Positions 1 to 8,092 of a DNA stretch of 64,000 nucleotides are shown here, one piece after another. The translations under genes and the position numbers were made by a program. Origin of the DNA: JANSYL01 sp965229695. GTDB lineage: Bacteria; Pseudomonadota; Alphaproteobacteria; Rhodobacterales; Rhodobacteraceae. Each line of letters begins with the position of its first letter. The first letter of the stretch is position 1. Location of the stretch: assembly GCA_965229695.1 (NCBI GenBank), contig OZ245921.1, positions 2,728,001 to 2,792,000 of the forward strand. Direction: 5' to 3'. The notes under the pieces were generated by a model that was given only the letters and a program-made list of their open reading frames with translations, was not told where the DNA came from and made no database searches.

Positions 1-748
1 CGAGTTGCGGCAGCAGTTCGGCTGCAAATCCGCTCTGCTGGTAGGCATGGTGGGCAGCAATCTGGGTTGGCAAGAGGTAGCGATGCAGGTTGCTCCAGTC
101 TCGCTCGCGGCGCTCGCTAGGAATCTTGAGCCAATAGCGAATTTCCAGATCCAAATTGTGCCCGGGATTTCAGGCACTTCGGCGGCGCACTTGCCAGATA
201 TGATGCGTGGCGAGGAAACTCAGGTTTTCGGCGCTGCTGCATTGCTTGAATCGGATAGCCTCCACATTTGTCTACCGGGGACCCATACCAAATGGGTGCG
301 GCTCAATTCGGGACAGGTGAGCCAGATAAGTAGTGCGATGACGGGTGAGCTATTCCAACTTTTGACCACACAAAGCATCTTGGCAAGCCAGATGAAAGGC
401 GCCACCGCCGTCGAAGATTTGGCTGGGTTCGATGACGGCGTCGCGGCGTCGGCCAGCGGCGCAGGGATCAGTCAATTGGCGTTTTCCGTGCGACCGCGCG
501 CCATTCTAGGTAGCAAACGCGATGCGACAAACGCGCTTTCTTACCTTTCCGGCGCATTGATCGGCGCAGAGATCCGAGAGATGGAGAAGCTGGCGGGAAT
601 CACCGCGATCGCTCTGGTGGGGGATGCGGCCTTGACCCGCCTCTACGAGCGCGCGGCGCATCATATCGGAATCGATACCAATATGGTGGAAGGCGGCAAA
701 GCGGTCGCAAAGGGGGCTGCGTTGATCCGGGCGGCTGCCCTGGCTTAG
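1..748 (+). CDS. dgoK: 2-dehydro-3-deoxygalactonokinase (5' partial)
   Basis: Sugar-acid kinase that phosphorylates 2-keto-3-deoxygalactonate in the De Ley-Doudoroff galactonate route. The visible protein (about 247 residues) carries the family's GMVGS segment near the start and the PGTHTKWVRL segment (PGTHxKW, phosphate/sugar binding) in the middle, then a C-terminal ATPase-fold lobe with LVGDAALTRLY and a glycine-rich GGKAVAKGAAL segment. The reading frame is open to the window edge, and the usual N-terminal 40-50 residues with the first phosphate loop are missing, so the true start lies upstream; the TTG at 5 is not a credible start. Its stop overlaps the 3' end of the convergent DsbA-fold gene by 4 nt. 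A DgoA aldolase partner would be expected outside the window. Confidence 0.85.
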   Translation, partial: ELRQQFGCKSALLVGMVGSNLGWQEVAMQVAPVSLAALARNLEPIANFQIQIVPGISGTSAAHLPDMMRGEETQVFGAAALLESDSLHICLPGTHTKWVRLNSGQVSQISSAMTGELFQLLTTQSILASQMKGATAVEDLAGFDDGVAASASGAGISQLAFSVRPRAILGSKRDATNALSYLSGALIGAEIREMEKLAGITAIALVGDAALTRLYERAAHHIGIDTNMVEGGKAVAKGAALIRAAALA

Positions 749-1389
749 CCCGCCGGGTAGCCCAGGCGGTCCATGTGCCAGGCGCACATAGCGATCCGAT
801 CCTGGCCGAAAAACGTCTCACCCTCGAAAACCAGCGTCGGCGTGCCCCAATGCCCTGCGCGCTTCAGGTCTTCGGCGTTTCGCGCGGCTTCTGCGTCGCA
901 AGCATCAGCTTTGCTCTGAGCGCGACGAAAAATGCGTGCGGCTTGACCGGTGGCCGCCTCAAGCGCATTACAAAGCACATCTTCTTCCGACCAAGACACG
1001 GCACCGGAAAAGAGTGCCTGACTGAGCGCGCGATAGGCAACAAAACCTTGCTCCTCCTGGCACGCGGCGACCGCGAGGCGCGTCAGGGTGCGAATGTGGG
1101 GCTGCTTATCAGCCACTTCCGAGGTTTCGAGATTCTGAACGACCGGGTCGGGCTGCGGCCAAGCGAAGGGTATGCCCTGCATCTTGGCGACCCGTTCCGC
1201 GTCACGACGAAGGTAGCTCAATAGAGCCGGATTGGCAGTGTGGAAGAAATCCGGTTCACGCAAGGCGATGGGATAGACCGGCTTGAAGGCGAGTGTGACC
1301 CCGGGCCGTGCTGCCAATTCGGCCACGCGATCTGCGGCGAGGTAAGAATAGGGCGACCTGAGCGTGACAAAGAAATCTAGTGTAGTCAT
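745..1389 (-). CDS. 2-hydroxychromene-2-carboxylate isomerase / DsbA-family protein
   Basis: Thioredoxin-fold protein of the HCCA isomerase (kappa-class GST-like) group, 214 aa, the normal length for the family. The N-terminus reads DFFVTLRSPYSYLA, where the SPYSYL segment replaces the CxxC of true DsbA oxidoreductases, as in glutathione-dependent HCCA isomerases. The C-terminal WGTPTLVFEGETFFGQDRI is the cis-Pro and substrate-loop region. It is the last gene of a minus-strand operon after the sulfatase (3-nt gap), so it may act on an aromatic or other product released by that enzyme. That pathway role is inferred; many members of the family have unknown substrates. The upstream RBS is weak, so translational coupling to the sulfatase gene is likely. 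Confidence 0.75.
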   Translation of the reverse strand: MTTLDFFVTLRSPYSYLAADRVAELAARPGVTLAFKPVYPIALREPDFFHTANPALLSYLRRDAERVAKMQGIPFAWPQPDPVVQNLETSEVADKQPHIRTLTRLAVAACQEEQGFVAYRALSQALFSGAVSWSEEDVLCNALEAATGQAARIFRRAQSKADACDAEAARNAEDLKRAGHWGTPTLVFEGETFFGQDRIAMCAWHMDRLGYPAG

Positions 1390-1392
1390 GGT

Positions 1393-2874
1393 TCATGCCA
1401 CAGCCACTCGTCGCGGCCCAGAATCGATCGTTCCCACCATCCTGTCCAGATGCCGCGCAATCAGCTCGGATTTCAGCGCTTGATAGTCCGGATCGTCCCA
1501 GCGGCAGTGGAACTCATTCGGATCGTCGTGAAGATCGAACAGTTCGCCCAAACCAGGATGGGAATGATAGACCACGAGCTTGTAGCGCCCGTCGCAGGTC
1601 ATCGAGGCGCGCGTATCATGGGTCACCTCGGATGAACCAAGAGAATCGTTGAAATCGGTAACCACGGTTTCCTTGTGATGATCCACGCCCTTGAACACCG
1701 TTTCGGTGAAGCTCTGGCCTTGGATCTTGTCGCCGATCTCAAGTCCCGCCTGCCGAAGCAGGGTTGGAGCGATATCGATGGTCTCGACCATGGCTTGGCT
1801 TTGCATGCCCTTTGGAATCCCCGGCCCAGCCATGATCAGAGGCACCCGGACCAGCCCCTCAAAGAACCGCGCGCCTTTGTAGAGCAAGCCGTGATCGCCC
1901 AACATCTCGCCATGATCCGATGTGAAGATCACCACCGTTTTGTCGATCTTGCCCGTGGTTTCCAGATGATCAAGCAAACGGCCGAACTGCCGATCCAGGT
2001 TTTCGATCATTGCGTAGTAAGCGGCCTTTACGGCCAACCCATCGAAACGCTCAGGCGGCTTGGCACCACGTTCATCACCTTCGGGGATCACATAGACCGC
2101 CCGCTCCTCAGCGCTCAGCACCGGGTTCACGGCAACACGTTTCTGGGTCCGCACATCGAAGAATCGGGCCTGATGGGAGATGTCGCTTTCGCGAAAGAGG
2201 GGCGGCGTGAGATGTTGACCATCCCCAAAACGCGCCAGCGCCTCGGGCGGCGGATTGAAGGGCGGATGCGGGTCAAACGGGTTGAGGCTGAGCATCCAAG
2301 GCCCCTCACGCGCTTCGTTAATGAAATCGATGGCACGCTCCGTGATCCAGGCAGCTTGGTGCAACTCGGTCGGCACGCCTTCCGACAGATAAGGCGGTTT
2401 GCCTGGAAACATCTCCTCCGGTGTCTCGCCCTTTCCACGCAGCCATCGCCAATAAGCATTGCTGCCGGGCACGCGCTCCCACCCGGGGTTCTGGCACCAG
2501 TCGAACAGGCGATAGCCATCGTCCGGCCGGGCTTCTAGATGCACAGCGGTCGATAGGTGCAACTTGCCGATCAGCCCGCAATCATAGCCAGCCTCAGCCA
2601 GCGTTTTGGTCACTAGCCGCTCGGTTTCGGGGAAATAGGCGTTGCCGTTGCGATAGACCCGATGGGCCGCCGGATACCGCCCGGTCAGAAAACTGGCGCG
2701 GCTGGGGGTGCAGATCTGGTTCTGTACATAGCAGTTCTCAAAGGCGGTCCCACGCGCGATCAGCCGGTCAATATTTGGCGTTTCGATCTCGGCATTTCCA
2801 AGGGCAGAGATCGTGTCATACCGCATCTGATCGGCGCAGAACCAAAGAATGTTGGGGCGCTGCATATCGCTCAC
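1393..2874 (-). CDS. Sulfatase (arylsulfatase-type, cytoplasmic)
   Basis: Type I sulfatase/alkaline-phosphatase superfamily, 493 aa. The modification motif CTPSR is at residues 55-59; Cys55 would be converted to formylglycine. An N-terminal metal-binding Asp lies in the CADQMR segment, and the C-terminal half has TSDHGEMLGDHGLLYKG, the second metal site. There is no signal peptide, so it should act in the cytoplasm, unlike most secreted arylsulfatases. The start is GTG at 2874, overlapping the tctA stop by 4 nt; an ATG at 2865 with AGGGG about 8 nt upstream is an alternative. Its position directly behind a TctCBA importer suggests that the imported substrate is a sulfate ester. Family members also include phosphonate monoester hydrolases and choline sulfatases, so the substrate is open. 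No FGE or anSME maturase is in the window. Confidence 0.85.
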   Translation of the reverse strand: MSDMQRPNILWFCADQMRYDTISALGNAEIETPNIDRLIARGTAFENCYVQNQICTPSRASFLTGRYPAAHRVYRNGNAYFPETERLVTKTLAEAGYDCGLIGKLHLSTAVHLEARPDDGYRLFDWCQNPGWERVPGSNAYWRWLRGKGETPEEMFPGKPPYLSEGVPTELHQAAWITERAIDFINEAREGPWMLSLNPFDPHPPFNPPPEALARFGDGQHLTPPLFRESDISHQARFFDVRTQKRVAVNPVLSAEERAVYVIPEGDERGAKPPERFDGLAVKAAYYAMIENLDRQFGRLLDHLETTGKIDKTVVIFTSDHGEMLGDHGLLYKGARFFEGLVRVPLIMAGPGIPKGMQSQAMVETIDIAPTLLRQAGLEIGDKIQGQSFTETVFKGVDHHKETVVTDFNDSLGSSEVTHDTRASMTCDGRYKLVVYHSHPGLGELFDLHDDPNEFHCRWDDPDYQALKSELIARHLDRMVGTIDSGPRRVAVA

Positions 2875-4367
2875 CCCTGCGCCGCCTTCTCAGCTGCCCG
2901 TTTCTTCAGCCAGCTATTGATCATCGGCCAGAAGAGCGACGCGATGGAAATCGCGAGGAAGGCCGCCGCAAAAGGCCGGGTGAACAAGGGCTCGATGCTG
3001 CCGCCTGTGGACATTAGCCCCGAGCGCAACTGCTCTTCAGCGATGGGGGCCAAAACAAATCCGATCACAAAGGGGCCAAGCGGCATTTTCGCCCGTTCCA
3101 TAACAAAGCCCAGCACACCAAGCGCCAGCATGATCCAGACATCAAAGAAACTGTTCGCGACTGCAAAGATCCCCACGACGCAGAAAACCAAGATCGTGGT
3201 CAGTAGGTAGGAACGCGGCACATAGAGCACTTTGGCAACATGGCGCACGGCGACGAGCATCAGGCCAAACATTATGATGTTGCCTACGAAGTAAGCCGCG
3301 ATCACGCCATAGGCGACTTCCGGCGCGTTAATGAACAGAAGCGGGCCAGGTTCCAGATTGTGGATGATCAGCGCGCCGATGAGGATGGCATCAACGACGG
3401 AACCGGGGATGCCAAGCGTGATCAACGGGATCAGCGCACCGCCCACGGCGGCGTTGTTGGCTGTCTCCGCGGCGACAACCCCGGGCTCATGGCCGGTCCC
3501 GAATTTCTCGGGTTCTTTTGAGGAGCTGCGCGCCGCGGAGTAGCTGAGCATCGAGGCAATGTTCGACCCGATGCCCGGGAGGATACCGATCCAAGTCCCG
3601 ATCAGGCTGGAGCGAAAGAAGTTGCCAGAGTATTTGCGCCAATCCGCGAAGGATAGCACCAGGCCCTTGCCCTTTAGCTCGGCCTTGGGCGGGCGCATGT
3701 CGATATTGATGATGTCCTTCAAAATCTGGCTGATGGCGAAGGCACCAATCAGAACAGGTAAAAGGCTAAGCCCGCTTTCGAGCCCGCCAAACCCATAAGT
3801 CAGCCGTGTGGTGCCCGCCGAGGGGTCGATGCCCGGCATGTGGATTAACATGCCCAGACAGGCGGCGATCAGACCTTTCAGCAGCGAGCCGTGACTAAGG
3901 CTCGACAGCATGACCAGCGCCATCAGCACCATCGTGAAGTATTCCCAAGGGCCAAAGGTGATGGCGAGCCGGGAAAATGGCGGTGCCAGCAAGGCCAGCA
4001 CCAGAAATGAGATCATGCCGCCGACGAAAGACGCGGTGATGCCCAGGCCAAGGGCCCGCGCCGCTTGGCCCTTTTGCGTCATGGGGAAGCCGTCAAAGGT
4101 TGTCATGATTGAGGCCGGCGTGCCCGGCATCCTGAGTAGTGTGGCCGAGATCTGGCTGCCCGAAATGCCGCCCACATACATGCCCACAAGCAGCATGATC
4201 GCGTTCACACTGTCCATGAAGAAAGTCAGGGGCAGGGTCAGTGTGATCAGCATCGTGGTGGTCAGGCCGGGGATCGAGCCTACGACGATACCAAGGGCCA
4301 CGCCTAAAAAGACCAGGGCAAAGGGCAATGGTTGAAGCAGGTAGAAGAGGGCGTCAAAGAACGGCAT
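2871..4367 (-). CDS. tctA: Tripartite tricarboxylate transporter permease TctA (system 1)
   Basis: Large membrane subunit of a TTT-family secondary transporter, 498 aa with about 11-12 hydrophobic segments. Family signature stretches are visible: GSIPGLTTTM near residue 31, the GILPGIGSNIASMLSY region in the middle and NNAAVGGALIPLITLGIPGS following it; the duplicated PG-containing re-entrant loops are typical. The start has GAGG 7 nt upstream. It lies 18 nt after tctB and overlaps the sulfatase start by 4 nt, in the order tctC-tctB-tctA-sulfatase-isomerase. It imports a carboxylate bound by TctC, driven by an ion gradient; the substrate cannot be read from sequence. A second paralogous set lies at 8.1-11.2 kb. 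Confidence 0.93.
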   Translation of the reverse strand: MPFFDALFYLLQPLPFALVFLGVALGIVVGSIPGLTTTMLITLTLPLTFFMDSVNAIMLLVGMYVGGISGSQISATLLRMPGTPASIMTTFDGFPMTQKGQAARALGLGITASFVGGMISFLVLALLAPPFSRLAITFGPWEYFTMVLMALVMLSSLSHGSLLKGLIAACLGMLIHMPGIDPSAGTTRLTYGFGGLESGLSLLPVLIGAFAISQILKDIINIDMRPPKAELKGKGLVLSFADWRKYSGNFFRSSLIGTWIGILPGIGSNIASMLSYSAARSSSKEPEKFGTGHEPGVVAAETANNAAVGGALIPLITLGIPGSVVDAILIGALIIHNLEPGPLLFINAPEVAYGVIAAYFVGNIIMFGLMLVAVRHVAKVLYVPRSYLLTTILVFCVVGIFAVANSFFDVWIMLALGVLGFVMERAKMPLGPFVIGFVLAPIAEEQLRSGLMSTGGSIEPLFTRPFAAAFLAISIASLFWPMINSWLKKRAAEKAAQG

Positions 4368-4385
4368 CGGGCAGCCTCATTTGCT

Positions 4386-4877
4386 TCAGGGTAGATTGAT
4401 GTAGAAGAACTCGGTGAAGATGTAGTTCACCGCGAAGACCAGGATGACCGCATAACCGACCACCCATGGTAGTTTTCGGATCGACCGATGGGTCAAAAAG
4501 AAACCGCAAACGACGACATATGGAATACCGGCCGCGACAAAGCCCAATAAACCCAGATCCATAACGGCTACAAAAATGATCGTCAGCACGAAGACCGCCA
4601 ACGCCAGCAGCGGATAGCCTTGGGCCCCTGACGGTTCTAGCGTGTCCGGCGCAACCTTCGCCGTTTCTTGCCGCAATCTGCGAATGGACAATGCCAACCA
4701 CACCGCAGACAGGGCTGCCATGATACCAGCAAGCATTCGTGGCACCGAGGCCGAACCGAGCGGTTCGAATCGGGGCGCAGGCAAACCTAGGGTGCCCCAA
4801 TAGATCACGCCAGCAAAGGCGATCAGCACCAACGCGAAGGCAATTTCCAAGCGGGGATTGGGTGGGTCGGATTGCAT
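4386..4877 (-). CDS. tctB: Tripartite tricarboxylate transporter small subunit TctB (system 1)
   Basis: Small membrane subunit of the TTT transporter, about 163 aa with four hydrophobic helices: near residues 8-28, 38-60, a paired cluster around 85-125, and 135-160. The start at 4877 (MQSDPPNPRLEIAF) is chosen because GGAGG sits 9 nt upstream of it; the same GGAGG directly touches the alternative ATG at 4886. The reading frame stays open further upstream, but those residues look non-coding. TctB sequences are poorly conserved, and the call rests mainly on length, topology, the GxASVPRMLAG segment near the start and placement between tctC and tctA. Confidence 0.85.
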   Translation of the reverse strand: MQSDPPNPRLEIAFALVLIAFAGVIYWGTLGLPAPRFEPLGSASVPRMLAGIMAALSAVWLALSIRRLRQETAKVAPDTLEPSGAQGYPLLALAVFVLTIIFVAVMDLGLLGFVAAGIPYVVVCGFFLTHRSIRKLPWVVGYAVILVFAVNYIFTEFFYINLP

Positions 4878-4957
4878 GGAATCCATCCTCCAGGTCGGGA
4901 AACATCGGCCCCGCCTATGCGAGACCGATGGTGACGTTTGGGAGAGGTTAACGCCAG

Positions 4958-5947
4958 TTATTCGCGGGTGATGCCGTTTTCTTCGACAACCGTTCGCAAA
5001 TTCTCGAGCACTTCTAGGGAAAAGGCCAAGGCCGCATCGCCGTCGGTCCAATAAGGATCAAGCGAGTTTTCGCGGAACCAGGTTTGCATTTCCTCGGATT
5101 CGATGGCGGTTTGCAGTGCCTCGGTGATCATCGCGCCCGCTTCAGGGTCGAGGTTGGGCGGCGCCAGCCAATAGGCTGGGTTGGCCCAAACGACATCATA
5201 GCCAAGCTCCGTCGCGGTAGGCACATCTGGCAACGTCGCCAGACGGCTCTCACCGAAATAAACCAGCGCGCGGATGCCGTTCGGTTCAAAATTCAGGTAT
5301 TCGGCTCCCGCAAAGAGCGCAATATCTGCATTACCACCCAACAGGCGCGCCAAACGGTCAGCCCCGCCAGGGGCGCCGATCAGCCGGGTCTGAAAGCCCG
5401 CAGCCGAGCCGATCATGACGCCGATGATATGGGGCACGGTCCCGATACCAACCGCCTCGACCAGGCTTTCTGGTTCGGCGCGCAGCGCGTTGGCCAAGTC
5501 TTCAAATGTCTCGTAAGGTGCATCGTCGCGAACTGACCAAACCGGGCTGCCGCCGCCGGTAAACCCGAGCGAAGTGAAGTCTTCGGGATGGATGTCGTTC
5601 ACGCCCATGGAGTTCGCCACCAGCATCCCATGCGACCAATGCATGATCGTGTGGCCATCAGGTTCCGCCGCCAAAACCTCGCGCGCCGCGTTGGCCGAGG
5701 CCGCCCCCGGCTGGTTTACGATCACCATCGGCTGCGGCAGTAGGTTGTTTTCGTTAATATAAGTCGAGATTTGCCGAGCGATTGTGTCTGTGCGTCCGCC
5801 CGGGCGGAACCCAACGAATACCCGGATCGGCTCTGACGGAAACTCCGCAAGTGCGGTGGTTGTCGAAACAGATAACGCGCCCGCTGAAAGCCCTGCAACA
5901 AGCGCTGTGGCGGTTAGGCCGCGGACCAGATTTTCAAACAGCCCCAT
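4958..5947 (-). CDS. tctC: Tripartite tricarboxylate transporter substrate-binding protein TctC (system 1)
   Basis: Periplasmic solute receptor of the Bug/TctC family, 329 aa. The N-terminus has a signal peptide (hydrophobic stretch LTATALVAGLSAGALS ending near TTALA). The mature part begins EFPSEPIRVFVGFRPGG, matching the family's FPxxPIxxxVxFxPGG ligand-loop motif. The start at 5947 is preferred because GGGAGGA lies about 6 nt upstream; an in-frame extension to 6097 is ruled out because the signal peptide would then be internal. First gene of the tctCBA-sulfatase-isomerase operon. The receptor decides specificity, and Bug proteins bind di- and tricarboxylates, aromatic acids and other anions. 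A 450-nt leader with an inverted repeat precedes it. Confidence 0.92.
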   Translation of the reverse strand: MGLFENLVRGLTATALVAGLSAGALSVSTTTALAEFPSEPIRVFVGFRPGGRTDTIARQISTYINENNLLPQPMVIVNQPGAASANAAREVLAAEPDGHTIMHWSHGMLVANSMGVNDIHPEDFTSLGFTGGGSPVWSVRDDAPYETFEDLANALRAEPESLVEAVGIGTVPHIIGVMIGSAAGFQTRLIGAPGGADRLARLLGGNADIALFAGAEYLNFEPNGIRALVYFGESRLATLPDVPTATELGYDVVWANPAYWLAPPNLDPEAGAMITEALQTAIESEEMQTWFRENSLDPYWTDGDAALAFSLEVLENLRTVVEENGITRE

Positions 5948-6396
5948 GTCGTCCTCCCTGAACGTGGTTTGGTCGTTGGTCTCGCCTCCCACGATCCAAC
6001 TGGACAGACCAATATTGAATAAACTAGATTTTGTCCAGTCCAATTCTGCTTCTGGCCTGTTGCGGGGCAAAGCTGATGAAGCCGACCGAGACTTCACGGC
6101 GGCACAGTCCTGTGGAAATTGATCAGGCGAACCGCGTTACGAAACCAGGAACCGGCCTCGGCGGAGGAAGCGCACGCAGCCTCGAACGTCCGGTGTTTCA
6201 TACGGGTCCGTCAACTTGCAAGGAGCGGCACTAGACGCCCTGTTTCAGCTATCGCCAATGGCATTGCCGACACTTGGCGGCTTTCTAGTTTGGACCGAAG
6301 CCGCACGCCGACGGTTACGCATCCTACCTACACTACGGTTGACCTCTCGATGCTTTTGCGGCGAAGCCTTGGTGCCAATATAGCGTCGAGATAAAA
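5948..6396. other. Intergenic region between tctC (system 1) and the DUF4387 gene
   Basis: About 450 nt with no convincing gene. It contains the tctC RBS and the inverted repeat at 5999-6039. Short open frames on the plus strand lack an RBS and family-like sequence. It also holds the 3' end of the second transporter operon, where I saw no strong terminator hairpin with a T-run. Confidence 0.6.
5999..6039. promoter_or_regulatory. Inverted repeat in the tctC promoter region, probable operator
   Basis: Perfect 8-nt arms ACTGGACA (5999-6006) and TGTCCAGT (6032-6039) are separated by 25 nt of AT-rich sequence, about 50 nt upstream of the tctC start. On the minus strand a possible promoter TGGACA-N17-TATTGG falls across the same repeat. 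The arms could bind a dimeric regulator, but no regulator gene lies next to this operon in the window. This is inference from symmetry and position only. Confidence 0.4.
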
Positions 6397-6702
6397 TCAG
6401 TCCTCAACCTCCAGCTCGGCAAGAATATTGCCAAAGGACGCACCATGCATATCCCGATCGAGCGGCGTCCCTTGAACGTGGGGGCGTGGAATGCTGATCT
6501 TGAGCACCTTTAGGTCCGGGATTTCAAAGCGTTTCAGCGTCGCCGGATCGGTGCCGAGAACGGCCGCACTCCGCTCTAAGCTAAGAACACGTTTGACTGT
6601 TTCGAACTCAGCTTCGCCCTCGCAAAAAATATCGAAGGTCAGCCAAAATGGCCCAGCATTCTTTGATCGAATCTTCTTGGTGATCTCGGAAAGCGTCGTC
6701 AT
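6397..6702 (-). CDS. DUF4387 / AtuA-like ferredoxin-fold protein
   Basis: Small protein, 101 aa, of the DUF4387 family, recognised by its N-terminal segment IRSKNAGPFWLTFDIF and the C-terminal RPHVQGTPLDRDMHG. It overlaps the AtuA-family gene by 4 nt (ATGA), so the two are translationally coupled; in many genomes the two domains are adjacent or fused, which implies a two-subunit enzyme. Its biochemical function is not established to my knowledge. Last gene of the tctCBA-atuA-DUF4387 operon. Confidence 0.85.
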   Translation of the reverse strand: MTTLSEITKKIRSKNAGPFWLTFDIFCEGEAEFETVKRVLSLERSAAVLGTDPATLKRFEIPDLKVLKISIPRPHVQGTPLDRDMHGASFGNILAELEVED

Positions 6703-8054
6703 ACGCCCAACTCCCGCACTTCAAGGTCGAACGCATCCATAGGGTTCTCAAGCTCAATCACGTGGTTGAGACAGAAATCAAAAATCTCGCCTCGAAACAT
6801 CTCTGCCGGAGAAAACGGAAAGGCGAAGGTGGGCATATCCTCGTCCTCGGGCAGCGCATAGTGGAGCAAATAGGGGTTCAGCATCTTGGCAATCTCGCGC
6901 GAAGTTGCTTCTGTCGCCGAGGTGACAATACCCATCACGCCGACTTCGCTGCCGATCTGAACGCCCCCGTCACGCGGCCCAAGCGTGGCGTTCTGCCCAA
7001 TAATGCGGAGCTCGAGGGTGAAATCATCGCCAAATTTGGACCGGGCTTCGTTGGTGCACTCCTGTCGGATGCCGTCGACCCATTCTTCGATCCGGTCGAC
7101 ATATTTCTGCTCCCGTACCAAGGCGAGCGACACGGTTTGATAGCCAGCGCTTCTCGAGCCCTCGAGCTTGACCGTATAGGTGTCGTTATGAACCCATTCG
7201 CTCCCCGTTACACGCACACGACGATCATCTAGCGCATCATAGCGCGCATGCGTCACATCAAGATGCCCGCCGGGTTCGTAAAGCTGAAAGGGGTTTGAAT
7301 TTTCATAGAGCATATGGGCCGAAACGGTGAAGGGGGTTGCGCGCGCTTTCGCGCCCATCGGGGTGATGGTGAACCCCTCTTCGTCGAACTCTACCAGGAT
7401 GGTCCCGGAGCGGGGGTCTGTGGTGGCGAGCGCCCCACATTCGCCGATTTTGGCCCCGTGCCATGCCCCGCCCGGATGGCAGCCGCGCGCAAGCGGCAAG
7501 GCCGAGATAATCGCGGTGTCGGTTGTGCGTCCGGCGATGACGATATCTGCGCCGGTCTCCAACGCCGCCTGGATTTGCTCGGCACCCGCAAGGGCAACAA
7601 TGTTCGAGCACGAGTGTAGCAAATCGGCGTCGATATCAATCGCAGGCTCTAACGGTAGAACCCGCCCCTTTTGCAGCGCATCGGCCAATGCGGCCGCGTC
7701 CTGCCCTGATTTTAGAACTGCGACCTTCAGTGAAAGGCCGTGTTCCACCGCGATTTCGTTAGTGATTTCGACAAGCCAATCAACTGCACTGTCGGCGCCA
7801 CTGGTGCCCGCAGTGCCGACAACCAGCGGAACCTTGATCTTTTGGGCGGCCAACACCAATTCGCCCCACTCAGATTTTGTGGTGCTGCGAGAGTATTTCG
7901 ATACGCCGTTGCCCAGGTAATGCGGCCCGCTATCGGTCGACCCCCCATCAACAGCGATGAGATCGGGCTTTTCTGCCAGCCCACGCGCAAGCGCATCGCG
8001 GGAATACCCAATACCCAAGGCACCGGTCGGAATAAGAATTTTTGTCATTTCCAT
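6699..8054 (-). CDS. Acyclic terpene utilisation AtuA family protein (DUF1446)
   Basis: 451-aa protein of the AtuA/DUF1446 family. Typical features are the N-terminal ILIPTGALGIGY and the AVDGGSTDSGPHYLG segment, a central DIVIAGRTTDTA stretch, and YTVKLEGSRSAGYQT in the C-terminal half. AtuA was named from the citronellol/geraniol pathway of Pseudomonas, but the family is broad and members occur with TCT transporters and MmgE/PrpD proteins, as here, pointing to breakdown of a branched or polycarboxylic acid rather than a terpene. The start could be the ATG at 8054 or, two codons on, at 8048; a weak GAGAG sits just upstream. Coupled by a 4-nt overlap to the DUF4387 gene. Confidence 0.85.
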   Translation of the reverse strand: MEMTKILIPTGALGIGYSRDALARGLAEKPDLIAVDGGSTDSGPHYLGNGVSKYSRSTTKSEWGELVLAAQKIKVPLVVGTAGTSGADSAVDWLVEITNEIAVEHGLSLKVAVLKSGQDAAALADALQKGRVLPLEPAIDIDADLLHSCSNIVALAGAEQIQAALETGADIVIAGRTTDTAIISALPLARGCHPGGAWHGAKIGECGALATTDPRSGTILVEFDEEGFTITPMGAKARATPFTVSAHMLYENSNPFQLYEPGGHLDVTHARYDALDDRRVRVTGSEWVHNDTYTVKLEGSRSAGYQTVSLALVREQKYVDRIEEWVDGIRQECTNEARSKFGDDFTLELRIIGQNATLGPRDGGVQIGSEVGVMGIVTSATEATSREIAKMLNPYLLHYALPEDEDMPTFAFPFSPAEMFRGEIFDFCLNHVIELENPMDAFDLEVRELGV

Positions 8055-8092
8055 CTCTCAGTTGCGTTGCTTCCAAGCCATCGCGTGTATTT

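Noticed and set aside
1675..2538. Open frame antisense to the sulfatase
   Set aside because: High-GC shadow of a well-supported gene; no family-like sequence.
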